A stretch of DNA of 64,000 bases from Ferrovum sp. (GTDB lineage Bacteria > Pseudomonadota > Gammaproteobacteria > Burkholderiales > Ferrovaceae): NCBI GenBank assembly GCA_010435995.1, contig JAAGNR010000022.1, forward strand, positions 62,001 to 126,000, written 5' to 3'. This document shows positions 53,960 to 62,790 of the stretch, in pieces. The notes beneath the pieces are model-generated. The model did no database searches and was not told where the DNA came from. It was given only the letters and a program-made list of their open reading frames with translations. Made by a program: the position numbers and the translations under genes. The stretch's first letter is position 1. Each line of letters starts with the position of its first letter.

Positions 53960-55674
53960 GTATGGTGCTCGGCATTGGGTGCGTGACTGCTGGCCACCGT
54001 ATCAGGTGCATCGGGCGGCACTTCCAGAAGTTGCAGAACCTCTCCCGTCAATGCGGAGAATACCGGCGCTGCAATTTGACCTCCGTAGTAACGACTGCCC
54101 TCCGGTTCGTCTACCATGATGGCTACTATGATTCGTGGAGCTGTCACGGGTGCCAGACCAATGAACGACGCCACATATTTGTTCACATAATGACCTTTAA
54201 CGACTTTGTGGGCGGTTCCTGTCTTACCCGCCACACGATACCCAGGAACCCGGGCTTGAGGTGCGGTTCCTTCCGCGCTGACAACGGTCTCGAGCATGGT
54301 CAAAACCTGATGGGCAGTACGCGCGGAAATCACCTGACGCCCTTTCGCCGGTGTCGTTGTTCTAATCAAGGATAAAGGACGCAAAATGCCGTCATTGGCA
54401 AATACCGTATAAGCCCGCGCCATTTGCAACAAACTGACGGTCATCCCATTGCCGAAGGCCATGGTAGCCTGTTCAATAGGCTTCCAATTCTGATAGGGCC
54501 GCAAACGCCCCCCCGATTCACCAGGAAATCCCAGTTTAGGCTTTTGCCCAAACCCCACATCGGTAAACATGTCCCATAACTGCACTGGAGGCAAACTCAG
54601 CGCAATCCGCGCCGCCCCCACATTACTGGAATGCTTGATGACTTCAGAAACGGTATAAGATTCGGCAACATGATCATCATGAATCAGATGGTTGCCAATG
54701 GAAAGCACTCCTCCGTGGGTCGAAATCACGGTGTCGGGCTGTACTTTCCCCGCTTCCAAGGCAGCCGCAATGGTGAAAGGCTTGATAGTGGAGCCGGGTT
54801 CATAGGTGTCGGTGATCGCTCGATTACGCAACTCGGCACCCGAGAGCCCCCCCCGCTGATTGGGATCATAATCGGGGCTATTGACCAAGGCTAGAATTTC
54901 CCCTGTACGACTATCCAGCACCACTGCCGCTCCCGCCTTGGCATGACTGGATTCGACGGCCTGACGCAGTTCCCGTGCTGCCAGATGCTGGATGCGCGCA
55001 TCCACACTGAGAGACAAATCCTGCCCCTGACGCGGTAGACGAATATTTTCCACATCCTCGATCACATGACCCGCCCGGTCACGAATCACCCGCCGCGCCC
55101 CCGGTACGCCCTCCAAACTATTTTGAAATGCCAACTCGACGCCTTCCTGACCCTTGTCATCGGCATCGGTAAACCCCACCAGATGAGCCATTTCGTTGGC
55201 TTTGGGATACGCCCGATGGAATCCGTGCTGGACAAACACACCAGGGATTTTCAGGTCCATGACCCGTTGCGCTTCTTCCGGGGGTAACTGGCGCTTTAAG
55301 TACACCATCCCGGATTCTCCGTGGAGACGATGTTCCATGTCTGGCAAAGTTTCATTCAGGGAACGCGCCAGAACTTGTCGCTGACCTGGCGTCAACTCGA
55401 TATCTTCGCGATTGGCCCACAAGGACTCTGCTGGAATGCTGATGGCCAAAGGTTCGCCGTTGCGGTCCCGAATAATTCCGCGACTGGCGGGAATGGACAA
55501 CACCCGGCTGTACCGTTCCTCACCCTTTTGTTGCAAAAAACCCGAATTCAGGCCTTGCAACCATGCCGCACGCGCGGTCATGGCGGCAAAGCCCGCCAGT
55601 AATACTCCCTGAACGAGAAGACTGCGCCAACGTTCGAGGCGCAACGCCAATTTCTTTCTGGCCACCGGCTTCAT
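53956..55674 (-). CDS. ftsI: Peptidoglycan D,D-transpeptidase FtsI (PBP3)
   Basis: FtsI crosslinks septal peptidoglycan. The 572-residue class B penicillin-binding protein has a short cytoplasmic N-terminus, one membrane anchor (SLLVQGVLLAGFAAMTARA) and a dimerisation domain including ASRGIIRDRNGEPLA. The transpeptidase has the active-site STIK in EPGSTIKPFTIAAAL, SSN in KHSSNVGAAR and KTGT in VAGKTGTAHK. The ATG at 55674 overlaps the ftsL stop; 118 upstream codons of the open frame lie in ftsL and rsmH and are not used. Confidence 0.97.
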   Translation of the reverse strand: MKPVARKKLALRLERWRSLLVQGVLLAGFAAMTARAAWLQGLNSGFLQQKGEERYSRVLSIPASRGIIRDRNGEPLAISIPAESLWANREDIELTPGQRQVLARSLNETLPDMEHRLHGESGMVYLKRQLPPEEAQRVMDLKIPGVFVQHGFHRAYPKANEMAHLVGFTDADDKGQEGVELAFQNSLEGVPGARRVIRDRAGHVIEDVENIRLPRQGQDLSLSVDARIQHLAARELRQAVESSHAKAGAAVVLDSRTGEILALVNSPDYDPNQRGGLSGAELRNRAITDTYEPGSTIKPFTIAAALEAGKVQPDTVISTHGGVLSIGNHLIHDDHVAESYTVSEVIKHSSNVGAARIALSLPPVQLWDMFTDVGFGQKPKLGFPGESGGRLRPYQNWKPIEQATMAFGNGMTVSLLQMARAYTVFANDGILRPLSLIRTTTPAKGRQVISARTAHQVLTMLETVVSAEGTAPQARVPGYRVAGKTGTAHKVVKGHYVNKYVASFIGLAPVTAPRIIVAIMVDEPEGSRYYGGQIAAPVFSALTGEVLQLLEVPPDAPDTVASSHAPNAEHHT

Positions 55675-55952
55675 GGGGTGCTCCCAGGTTGCCCAAGAAC
55701 CACCAAACGCTTTTGCTCCGATTTGGGCAGTTGCATCTTCAATCCCCGAATGGCGCGATCCTCCACCCGACGACTGGCAGACAACGTGCCTTCCTCGATC
55801 TGCAACTGATCCCCCTCCGTCTGCAGTTGCACCTGTTGGTCCCGTGCCTGTTGCAAATCGATGAATAGGCGACGGGCATGCTGCTGCCCATGGATCACGC
55901 CCAACGCCAAAACCACCACACAGACAAACAATAGGATATCGGAACGGCTCAT
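55671..55952 (-). CDS. ftsL: Cell division protein FtsL
   Basis: FtsL is a small bitopic protein that with FtsQ and FtsB activates FtsW-FtsI. The 93-residue protein has one N-terminal membrane segment ([17 protein letters not shown]). A periplasmic coiled coil rich in Gln, Leu and Glu follows ([17 protein letters not shown] onwards). Sequence conservation is low in this family, so position between rsmH and ftsI, with ATGA overlaps on both sides, carries much of the weight. Confidence 0.9.
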   Translation of the reverse strand: MSRSDILLFVCVVVLALGVIHGQQHARRLFIDLQQARDQQVQLQTEGDQLQIEEGTLSASRRVEDRAIRGLKMQLPKSEQKRLVVLGQPGSTP

Positions 55953-56899
55953 ACGGCAGTCCTCTCAGCGACGCGCAGAATGGCACTGCGACTGCGGGGA
56001 TTGCGTTCCACCTCCGCACGTCCCGCACGCACGCTCTTTCCCACCAATTTTAGGCGTGGAGCAGGTCGCTCGGCCTCACGAACCGCCATGCCACGGGGAA
56101 TTTCGGGTGGACGAGACTGGCTTTGAAAGTACCGTTTAACCAGACGATCCTCGAGGGAATGAAAACTGATGACCACCAAACGACCGCCTTGCCGCATAAC
56201 TCGTACCGCCTGGGGCAAAACCAGGGCAATTTCCTCCAATTCTTGATTGATGTACAAACGCAAAGCCTGAAAGGTACGAGTTGCCGGATCCTGGCCTGGT
56301 TCTCTCGTACGCACAGCTCCTGCCACAATCCGCGCCAACTGAAGGGTGCTCTCCAGAGGCTGTGCGGCACGCGCCGTGACAATAGCCCGCGCCACCTGAA
56401 AAGCGTAACGCTCTTCTCCAAGGTTCCGAATCACCAATGCCAACTCTTTTTCGTCCACCTGACTGAGCCACTGCCCTACGGTTAACGACTCCCGTTGATC
56501 CATGCGCATATCCAGAGGACCATCATGGCGAAAACTGAATCCGCGATCAGCTTCATCTAGTTGGGGTGACGATACCCCCAAGTCCAGCAGGATTCCATCC
56601 ACCTGATCCACACCCAAGGATTTCAATACCATATCCAGTGCTGAAAAACGCTCCCGTACCAAGGTCATTCGTCCATCCTGCCATGCGCGCCCGGCGTTGA
56701 TGGCAGACTCATCCCGATCCATCGCCAATAAACGTCCCTGTGGCCCCAAAGCGGCCAAAATCTGGCGGCTATGCCCACCGCGTCCAAAGGTTCCGTCCAC
56801 ATAGTACCCGTCTGGGCGCAATGCCAAAGCGCTCACCGCCTCGGCCAGCAAAACGGTCCGGTGCTCTGACACTGCGGGCGAGTGCATGGGTGCGCTCAT
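55949..56899 (-). CDS. rsmH: 16S rRNA (cytosine-1402-N4) methyltransferase
   Basis: RsmH methylates C1402 in the decoding centre. The 316-residue protein opens with [20 protein letters not shown] and the SAM loop [14 protein letters not shown]. It continues with [20 protein letters not shown] and closes with [17 protein letters not shown] and [14 protein letters not shown]. The start shares one base with the mraZ stop (TGATG). It is the second gene of the DCW cluster, its invariant place. Confidence 0.97.
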   Translation of the reverse strand: MSAPMHSPAVSEHRTVLLAEAVSALALRPDGYYVDGTFGRGGHSRQILAALGPQGRLLAMDRDESAINAGRAWQDGRMTLVRERFSALDMVLKSLGVDQVDGILLDLGVSSPQLDEADRGFSFRHDGPLDMRMDQRESLTVGQWLSQVDEKELALVIRNLGEERYAFQVARAIVTARAAQPLESTLQLARIVAGAVRTREPGQDPATRTFQALRLYINQELEEIALVLPQAVRVMRQGGRLVVISFHSLEDRLVKRYFQSQSRPPEIPRGMAVREAERPAPRLKLVGKSVRAGRAEVERNPRSRSAILRVAERTAV

Positions 56900-57345
56900 C
56901 AGAAGGACAGGGATTCCATGCCCGGTGGCACCAGATCCGCGCCCAGCCGTTCGATTTCAGAAAATTGTTCTTCCCAGGCTGGCGGATTCCACAACTTGAA
57001 ATGACTTCCCTGCCCAAACATCATGACATCGCGTTCGATGTGAGCAAAGCGACGTAATGCCGGTGAAACCAGTACCCGCCCGGCTGTATCCATTTCCACA
57101 TCATCGGCATGCCCGACCAACAATCCCTGAAGCAGAGTGGTCTGGCGATCTAACCCGGAAGTTTTCATGATGGCATTGCGAATGGGTTCCCACGCGGGTT
57201 TGGGATAGAGCAGAAGACAGCGGTGTGGATGGGCGGTAAGGACCAGATGGCCATCGGATTGGGCGCGCAAGGAGTCTCGGTAGCGCGTGGGTATCGCCAA
57301 CCGTCCCTTGGAATCTAGGCTTATTTCTGATGGTCCTTGAAACAC
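56899..57345 (-). CDS. mraZ: Transcriptional regulator MraZ
   Basis: MraZ is an AbrB-fold oligomeric repressor of its own DCW operon. From the GTG at 57345 the protein is 148 residues, beginning [19 protein letters not shown], with the second SpoVT/AbrB repeat at [19 protein letters not shown]. Both repeats carry the DxxGR(L/V)xxP-type DNA-binding loop. GGAGGGG just upstream supports this GTG over the longer open frame to 57432. Matching direct-repeat operator boxes lie at 57371-57395. Confidence 0.95.
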   Translation of the reverse strand: MFQGPSEISLDSKGRLAIPTRYRDSLRAQSDGHLVLTAHPHRCLLLYPKPAWEPIRNAIMKTSGLDRQTTLLQGLLVGHADDVEMDTAGRVLVSPALRRFAHIERDVMMFGQGSHFKLWNPPAWEEQFSEIERLGADLVPPGMESLSF

Positions 57346-57370
57346 ACCCCCTCCAAACCGGCTAAAAATA

Positions 57371-57395
57371 CCCACTAATTCCCATAAATTCCTAC
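57371..57395 (-). promoter_or_regulatory. MraZ operator (direct-repeat boxes)
   Basis: Reading the minus strand, GTAGG (57395-57391), ATGGG (57385-57381) and GTGGG (57375-57371) are spaced exactly 10 nt apart with AT-rich five-base spacers. A fourth, weaker box GTGGC (57405-57401) continues the register into the -10 region. TGGG-type pentamers with this period are the known MraZ binding pattern. The boxes cover the expected transcription start, which fits autorepression. Confidence 0.8.
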
Positions 57396-57403
57396 TTTTC
57401 GCC

Positions 57404-57432
57404 ACTATAGGGCAAGCTCGGACGCGGGTCAA
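57404..57432 (-). promoter_or_regulatory. Sigma-70 promoter of the DCW cluster (mraZ promoter)
   Basis: TTGACC (57432-57427) and TATAGT (57409-57404) are separated by 17 nt on the minus strand. The predicted start near 57397 gives a leader of about 50 nt before the mraZ GTG. The MraZ boxes begin inside and just downstream of this promoter. Confidence 0.75.
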
Positions 57433-57463
57433 GGGATGTGAACGGAATCTTTAAATGAAGCTA

Positions 57464-57492
57464 TTGCCACGCCCATCATCCCCGCCCATAAT
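57464..57492 (+). promoter_or_regulatory. Candidate sigma-70 promoter of glmS-pyrC
   Basis: TTGCCA (57464-57469) and CATAAT (57487-57492) are separated by 17 nt. Transcription would start near 57499, giving a leader of about 27 nt that holds the GGAG ribosome binding site. There is no room for a glmS ribozyme or a long regulatory leader. Confidence 0.6.
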
Positions 57493-57525
57493 GCCGTGAC
57501 ATCCTTAAAATCATGGAGTAAAAAT

Positions 57526-59358
57526 ATGTGTGGCATCGTCGGGGCACTGGCGCAAAGGGACGTGGTTCCCCTGCTTATCGATGGCTTGAAACGACTTGAA
57601 TATCGCGGCTACGACTCGGCAGGGATCGCGGTGACGAGGGCGACTCAAGGACTACAGCGGATTCGCAGCACAGGCCGCGTTCACGAACTTGAGAAATTGG
57701 CAAAAACCCAAAACATCACGGGGCATTTGGGGATCGCCCATACCCGTTGGGCTACCCATGGCGTACCCAGCGAGCGCAATGCCCATCCTCACCAGACCCG
57801 GGATGGCATGGCGGTGGTCCATAACGGCATCATAGAAAACCATGAAGCACTGCGCTACACGTTGCAACAGCAAGGTTATGTCTTCGAATCGGAAACCGAT
57901 ACAGAAGTGATCGTCCATCTGGTCCATCATTGTTATCAGGCTTCCCATGACCTGGGAAAGGCCTTCCGGACCGCCTTGGCACAACTGGAAGGAGCCTACG
58001 CCATCGCCCTGATTTCCGAGCATCACCCTGACAGTCTCTGGGCGGCCCGCAAAGGAAGCCCGCTACTATTGGGACTGGGCGAAGGAGAAACCTATTTGGC
58101 TTCCGATGCTGCCGCTTTGATCTCCCATACCCGACGCATGCTGTATCTGGAAGAAGGAGATGTCGTGGAAATCACCCCTCAAGGTCATCGCCTTATGACC
58201 TTGAGGGGTGATCCGGTCACAAGGATCGAACGCATCAGCCATCTGTCCCCCGAAACCGCCGAATTGGGACCCTATGACCATTACATGCAAAAGGAAATCG
58301 CCGAGCAACCGCGCGCCTTGACGGACACCGTGGAACCGGTGCTGGCACTGGGCTTTGTTCCCGAGCTTTTTGGCGCCGATGCCCCTCGAATATTGCCCCA
58401 AATCCGTGGCGTTCTGATACTTGCCTGCGGCACGAGTTTTCATGCTGCCCTGGTCGCGTGTTACTGGATCGAAGCCATCGCTCAAATTCCTTGTCGCGCA
58501 GAAATCGCCAGTGAATATCGCTATCGTACTACGGTTCCAGATGCCCATACCTTGGTGATCACCATTTCCCAATCGGGTGAAACGGCAGACACGCTGGCTG
58601 CTTTGAAACACGCCCAATCCCTGGGTATGCCCCATTCTCTGGCGCTATGTAATGTGCCTGAGAGCGCCTTGGTGCGTCAATCCAGCCTGGCTTTTCTGAC
58701 CCGCGCCGGAATGGAGATTGGAGTCGCTTCCACCAAAGCTTTTACTACCCAGCTGGCCGCCCTGTTTTCCCTCGCGGTCACCTTATCCAAGGTGCGCGGC
58801 ATTCTGACTCAGAGCAGCGAAAAGGATTATCTGGATGCCTTGCGTCGCCTGCCCAACAAAGTACAACACGTTCTCAATCTGGAACCTCAATTACGTCTCT
58901 GGGCTGAACACTTTTGTCGCAAGCAGCATGCCCTTTTTCTGGGCCGTGGCGTCCATTACCCCATTGCCTTGGAAGGGGCACTGAAACTCAAGGAAATTTC
59001 TTACATTCATGCCGAAGGCTACGCTGCAGGAGAATTGAAGCATGGTCCTCTGGCGCTGGTAGACGCCGATATGCCGGTGGTCGCTGTCGCACCCAATGAT
59101 GTCTTGCTGGAAAAACTCAAGTCGAATTTACAGGAAGTACGTGCCCGCGGCGGTGAACTGTATGTACTCACCGACAATGACAGTCATTTCACCTCATCAG
59201 CTGGCGTCCATATGATCCGCCTGCCGGATCACGAAGGAATTCTTAGCCCAGTGATGCATGTGGTCCCCCTGCAGCTGTTGGCCTATCATACGGCGCGTCT
59301 GCGTGGGGCAGATGTCGACAAACCCCGAAATTTGGCAAAAAGTGTTACGGTGGAATAA
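57526..59358 (+). CDS. glmS: Glutamine-fructose-6-phosphate aminotransferase (isomerizing)
   Basis: GlmS makes glucosamine 6-phosphate, the entry to UDP-GlcNAc for peptidoglycan and lipid A. The 610-residue protein begins [10 protein letters not shown], so Cys2 is the glutaminase nucleophile after Met removal. This fixes the start at 57526 and rules out the upstream ATG at 57496. The glutaminase domain (1 to about 240) has HTRWATHG and HNGIIENH. The two SIS domains follow with [23 protein letters not shown] and [14 protein letters not shown], ending [14 protein letters not shown] perfect 18-bp inverted repeat lies in codons 216-229. Confidence 0.98.
   Translation: MCGIVGALAQRDVVPLLIDGLKRLEYRGYDSAGIAVTRATQGLQRIRSTGRVHELEKLAKTQNITGHLGIAHTRWATHGVPSERNAHPHQTRDGMAVVHNGIIENHEALRYTLQQQGYVFESETDTEVIVHLVHHCYQASHDLGKAFRTALAQLEGAYAIALISEHHPDSLWAARKGSPLLLGLGEGETYLASDAAALISHTRRMLYLEEGDVVEITPQGHRLMTLRGDPVTRIERISHLSPETAELGPYDHYMQKEIAEQPRALTDTVEPVLALGFVPELFGADAPRILPQIRGVLILACGTSFHAALVACYWIEAIAQIPCRAEIASEYRYRTTVPDAHTLVITISQSGETADTLAALKHAQSLGMPHSLALCNVPESALVRQSSLAFLTRAGMEIGVASTKAFTTQLAALFSLAVTLSKVRGILTQSSEKDYLDALRRLPNKVQHVLNLEPQLRLWAEHFCRKQHALFLGRGVHYPIALEGALKLKEISYIHAEGYAAGELKHGPLALVDADMPVVAVAPNDVLLEKLKSNLQEVRARGGELYVLTDNDSHFTSSAGVHMIRLPDHEGILSPVMHVVPLQLLAYHTARLRGADVDKPRNLAKSVTVE
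58171..58212 (+). repeat. Perfect 18-bp inverted repeat inside glmS
   Basis: The left arm ATCACCCCTCAAGGTCAT (58171-58188) is the exact reverse complement of the right arm ATGACCTTGAGGGGTGAT (58195-58212), with a six-base loop. The reading frame passes through it, encoding ITPQGHR then LMTLRGD, near the end of the glutaminase domain. In mRNA this would be a very stable hairpin. No U-run follows, so it is not an ordinary intrinsic terminator. Function unknown. Confidence 0.9.
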
Positions 59359-59363
59359 ACCCC

Positions 59364-60401
59364 ATGGATGAACTGATCCTGACTCAGCCCGATGATTGGC
59401 ACATTCACCTGCGCGACGGAGCAGCGTTGACTGCTGTGGCACCCCATTCAGCAGACGTGTTTGGCCGCGTCATGGCCATGCCCAACCTGAAACCACCGGT
59501 GACGACCGTGTCTGCAGCCCAAGCCTATCGGCAGCGAATTCTGGGTGCCCTCCCCCCAAACACCTCCTGCATTCCTTTGCTGTCCCTATATTTAACCGAA
59601 TCTACGACCGTAGCAGAAGTGGAGGCTGCCGCCCACAGTGGTTTCATTGTCGGTTTCAAATACTACCCCATGGGAGCCACTACCCACTCAGAATTGGGTG
59701 TCAGCGATTTGTCCCGTTGCCGAGAAGTATTACACGCCATGGCCAAGAGCGGATTACCCCTCCAAGTGCATGGCGAAGTGACCGACCCCGCCGTCGATGT
59801 ATTTGACCGAGAGGCGGTATTCATCCATCGACAACTGATTCCTTTGCTGGAATCACACCCCGACCTGCGCGTGATTTTTGAGCACATCACCACTCGTGCT
59901 GCAGTAGAATTTATTCAGGGTGCCGGAGCAGGCGTGGCCGCCACCATCACGCCACAACACCTTCTGTATAACCGCAACGCCTTGTTTCAGGGAGGACTTC
60001 GCCCCCACCATTACTGTTTGCCCGTGTTAAAGCGCGAAGAGCACCGCCAGGCATTACTCCATGCGGTAGCGTCCGGCCATCCGCGATTTTTTCTCGGCAC
60101 CGACAGCGCACCCCACTCCCAATCCACTAAAGAAGCCTCTTGCGGTTGTGCCGGAATTTACAGTGCTCACGCAGCTCTACCCTTGTATGCAGAAGCCTTT
60201 GAGTCGGTGGGAGCCCTCTCGCTGCTGGAAGGGTTTGCCAGTCATTTTGGTGCGGATTTCTATGGCCTCCCGCGCAATCAGCACCGTATCCGACTGATTC
60301 GCCAATCTTGGACAGTACCACCCCACTACCCCTTCGGATCCGAAACGCTGATCCCCCTGCGTGCCAACGAAACATTGGCCTGGAAAGTGGTGCAAATCTG
60401 A
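59364..60401 (+). CDS. pyrC: Dihydroorotase
   Basis: PyrC cyclises carbamoyl aspartate to dihydroorotate in pyrimidine synthesis. The 345-residue protein is the E. coli-like class II type. Zinc ligands are in DDWHIHLRDG, the carboxylated lysine is in VGFKYYPMGATT, and further ligands are in LQVHGEVTD and FEHITTRA. The catalytic Asp is in FLGTDSAPHSQSTK. It follows glmS by 5 nt and probably shares its promoter. The -10 box of rnpB overlaps its stop codon. Confidence 0.96.
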   Translation: MDELILTQPDDWHIHLRDGAALTAVAPHSADVFGRVMAMPNLKPPVTTVSAAQAYRQRILGALPPNTSCIPLLSLYLTESTTVAEVEAAAHSGFIVGFKYYPMGATTHSELGVSDLSRCREVLHAMAKSGLPLQVHGEVTDPAVDVFDREAVFIHRQLIPLLESHPDLRVIFEHITTRAAVEFIQGAGAGVAATITPQHLLYNRNALFQGGLRPHHYCLPVLKREEHRQALLHAVASGHPRFFLGTDSAPHSQSTKEASCGCAGIYSAHAALPLYAEAFESVGALSLLEGFASHFGADFYGLPRNQHRIRLIRQSWTVPPHYPFGSETLIPLRANETLAWKVVQI

Positions 60402-60407
60402 TAGAAT
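60402..60407 (+). promoter_or_regulatory. Candidate -10 box of rnpB
   Basis: TAGAAT ends seven bases before the predicted first base of the RNase P RNA (60414) and overlaps the pyrC stop region. No good -35 box stands at the usual distance; CTGGAA at 60380-60385 is the nearest, 16 nt upstream. The promoter would lie inside the pyrC 3' end. Confidence 0.4.
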
Positions 60408-60413
60408 GGGGTT

Positions 60414-60766
60414 GAAGCTGGCTGGGCAGTCGCCGCGAGGGAATATTCTCGGGGAGGAAAGTCCGGGCTCCACAGAGCGGGATGCCGGCTAACGGCCGGA
60501 GGTCGTGAGACCATGGAAAGTGATACAGAGACTTAAACCGCCCAAGCATCCCTCACGGGATGACGGCAAGGGTGAAAAGGTGCGGTAAGAGCGCACCGCG
60601 AAGGCGGCAACGCTGACGGCAAGTTAAACCCCATCCGGAGCAAGACCAAATAGGGAAGCAATGGCGTGGCTCGCGCTGCTTCCGGGTAGGTTGCTGGAGC
60701 CTGCAGGCAACTGCAGGCCTAGAGGAATGACTGTCCTCGACAGAACCCGGCTTATAGGCCAGCTTC
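60414..60766 (+). ncRNA. rnpB: RNase P RNA, bacterial class A
   Basis: This is the catalytic RNA that matures tRNA 5' ends. The 5' end GAAGCTGGC pairs with GCCAGCTTC at 60758-60766 to form helix P1. Conserved core blocks are GAGGAAAGTCCGGGCTCCA, GGGTGAAAAGGTGCGGTAAG, AGAGCGCACCGCG, GGAGCAAGACCAAATAGGGA and GACAGAACCCGGCTTAT. A T-rich tract (TTCTTT, then TTTT) directly after P1 suggests termination there. The L15 region lacks an obvious GGT as found in E. coli. It overlaps a small antisense gene by 15 nt. Confidence 0.97.
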
Positions 60767-60922
60767 TTTCTTTTCTGGGATGCTGGGGTTTCCCCCCGCA
60801 CAATTCCGACATTCCCCTCCTCCAGAACCGCAGTGGGGCTTCAAAAATAGAGCGCGAAAGCCAACCACAGCGGCTCCGCCGACAATTGCAATAGTTACCA
60901 GAGTATCCCACGACATGGTCAT
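60752..60922 (-). CDS. FeoB-associated Cys-rich membrane protein (small)
   Basis: A 56-codon gene begins MTMSWDTLVTIAIVGGAAVV and overlaps the feoB stop as ATGA. It has one N-terminal membrane segment (about residues 7-28). A short tail follows with three cysteines, one in PHCGSGGG and two in ECRNCAGG, then a Lys/Glu-rich end. Small proteins of this layout, often called FeoB-associated Cys-rich membrane proteins, follow feoB in many bacteria and may help ferrous iron uptake; their role is unproven. Its last five codons run antisense into the rnpB 3' end. Confidence 0.78.
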   Translation of the reverse strand: MTMSWDTLVTIAIVGGAAVVGFRALFLKPHCGSGGGECRNCAGGNPSIPEKKEAGL

Positions 60923-62790
60923 CCCCCTGTTACCCACAAGGTCACATGATATGTGACAAACGCAGCCAAATAAGCCAAACCGAACAGATAAGCCAGCATG
61001 ATACCGGGAATACGCCAAGCGCCAGTTTCGCGCCGTACCGCTCCCAAAGTTGCCACGCATTGTGGTGCGTAGACATACCAGGCCAGCAATGCCAACGCGG
61101 TAGCCAGACTCCAAGAATGAGCCAGTACGGGGGCTAAGGCATCACTCACACTATTGCCCCCATCGCCCGCCAACGCATAGACCGTGCCCAAAGCACCCAC
61201 AGCCACTTCCCGTGCCGCCATCCCCGGAATCAAGGCAATGCAGATTTGCCAGTTGAAACCAATAGGGGCAAAAAATACCCCGAGAACCTGACCAATCATG
61301 CCGGCAAAACTATGCCGAATGGCAGGATCAGTCAGACCCGCGGGGGCTGGAGGGAAGGCACTCAGGAACCACAATACTACGGTAATAGGCAAGATGATCG
61401 TCCCCGTACGCGTCACGAAGAGGGCTCCTCGCTCTACCAATCCCATCACCAGATTCCGCAGATTGGGAAAGCGGTAGGCCGGAAGCTCCATCATTAAGGC
61501 CTGATATTGATGACGAGCACCATATTTCATGACCAGAGCCACCAGCATGGCAGAAACGATTCCTGCCAGATAAAGGAGAAAAAGTACCACCCCTTGCAGG
61601 TTGAATATCCCTACAACCATACGCCTGGGTATAAATGCCGAAATCAGTAATGCGTACACCGGGAGTCGAGCAGAACACGTCATGAGGGGTGCTATGAGAA
61701 TAGTGGTCAAACGATCACGGCTATTGTGAATGGTTCGCGTCGCCATGATCCCTGGAATGGCGCAGGCAAAACTTGACAGCAAAGGAATAAAAGCCCGTCC
61801 GGACAACCCCACGGATCCCATGACACGATCGAGTAAGAAAGCGGCACGGGGTAAATAGCCCGAATCTTCCAGCGCTAAAATAAAAGCGAACAAAATCAGA
61901 ATTTGGGGAAGAAATATCAGTACGCTCCCGGCCCCCGCCAAAACCCCGTCCGCCAGCAAACTCCGCAGCATCCCCGCAGGCATGAACCGATGTACCCCTT
62001 CGATGGCCAAACCCACCATATTCTTGATGATATCCATGGGCACGGCAGCCCAGGTAAATACCGCCTGAAAGGTAAGAAACAGTACCAACGCCAAAATGAT
62101 CATGCCCCACAGCGGGTGCATGACCACATGGTCGATCCGTTCATTCCAATGGTCATCGCGCTGCGATTCGTCACACGTCACTGCCAGAATATTGCGCACT
62201 TGTGTCTGGATATCCTGCAATTCCGCCGGGGTTGGATCTTTCCATGTAAATATACTGGCAGGCGCTTGAAAAGGGGTGTTCTGATCCATATAATCCACCA
62301 GCGCTGTAGCCCCTCCATTGTCCACCGCGATGGTTTCCACCACCGGCAGTTCAAGGGCTCGTGATAGCGCGGGAACATTGATGATGATACCGTGGCTGCG
62401 TGCCAGATCCATCATATTCAATACCAAAACCAAGGGTCGTCCGAGACGCTTAAGTTCCAGTACCAAGCGCAAATGGAGGCGCAAGTTGGTCGCATCGACA
62501 ACACAGACCAATAACTCCGGAGGGGATTCCCCCTGAAGCTGCCCCAACACGGCACGCCGGGTAATCGATTCGTCCAACGATGTGGGCGTTAAGCTATAGG
62601 CCCCAGGCAGATCAATAATTTGAATGCGTTTGCCACTGGGAACGGTGAGGGATCCTTCCTTGCGTTCAACCGTGACCCCAGCATAGTTTGCCACCTTCTG
62701 GTGACTCCCTGTCAAACGGTTGAACAGAGCGGTCTTTCCGCAGTTTGGCGCTCCCACTAAAGCAGCAATGGACACTGCACGTTGGTTCAT
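60919..62790 (-). CDS. feoB: Ferrous iron transport protein B
   Basis: FeoB is the inner-membrane ferrous iron transporter with a cytosolic G domain. The 623-residue protein has G1 GAPNCGKTALFNRLTG, G3 DLPGAYSL and G4 NMMD, then a GDI-like helical region. The two Gate domains follow with LEDSGYLPRAAFLLDRVMG and FIPLLSSFACAIPGIMATRT, and MTCSARLPVYALLISAF. It is shorter than the 773-residue E. coli protein but within the family range. It overlaps feoA by 4 nt and the small Cys-rich gene by 4 nt. Confidence 0.97.
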   Translation of the reverse strand: MNQRAVSIAALVGAPNCGKTALFNRLTGSHQKVANYAGVTVERKEGSLTVPSGKRIQIIDLPGAYSLTPTSLDESITRRAVLGQLQGESPPELLVCVVDATNLRLHLRLVLELKRLGRPLVLVLNMMDLARSHGIIINVPALSRALELPVVETIAVDNGGATALVDYMDQNTPFQAPASIFTWKDPTPAELQDIQTQVRNILAVTCDESQRDDHWNERIDHVVMHPLWGMIILALVLFLTFQAVFTWAAVPMDIIKNMVGLAIEGVHRFMPAGMLRSLLADGVLAGAGSVLIFLPQILILFAFILALEDSGYLPRAAFLLDRVMGSVGLSGRAFIPLLSSFACAIPGIMATRTIHNSRDRLTTILIAPLMTCSARLPVYALLISAFIPRRMVVGIFNLQGVVLFLLYLAGIVSAMLVALVMKYGARHQYQALMMELPAYRFPNLRNLVMGLVERGALFVTRTGTIILPITVVLWFLSAFPPAPAGLTDPAIRHSFAGMIGQVLGVFFAPIGFNWQICIALIPGMAAREVAVGALGTVYALAGDGGNSVSDALAPVLAHSWSLATALALLAWYVYAPQCVATLGAVRRETGAWRIPGIMLAYLFGLAYLAAFVTYHVTLWVTGG

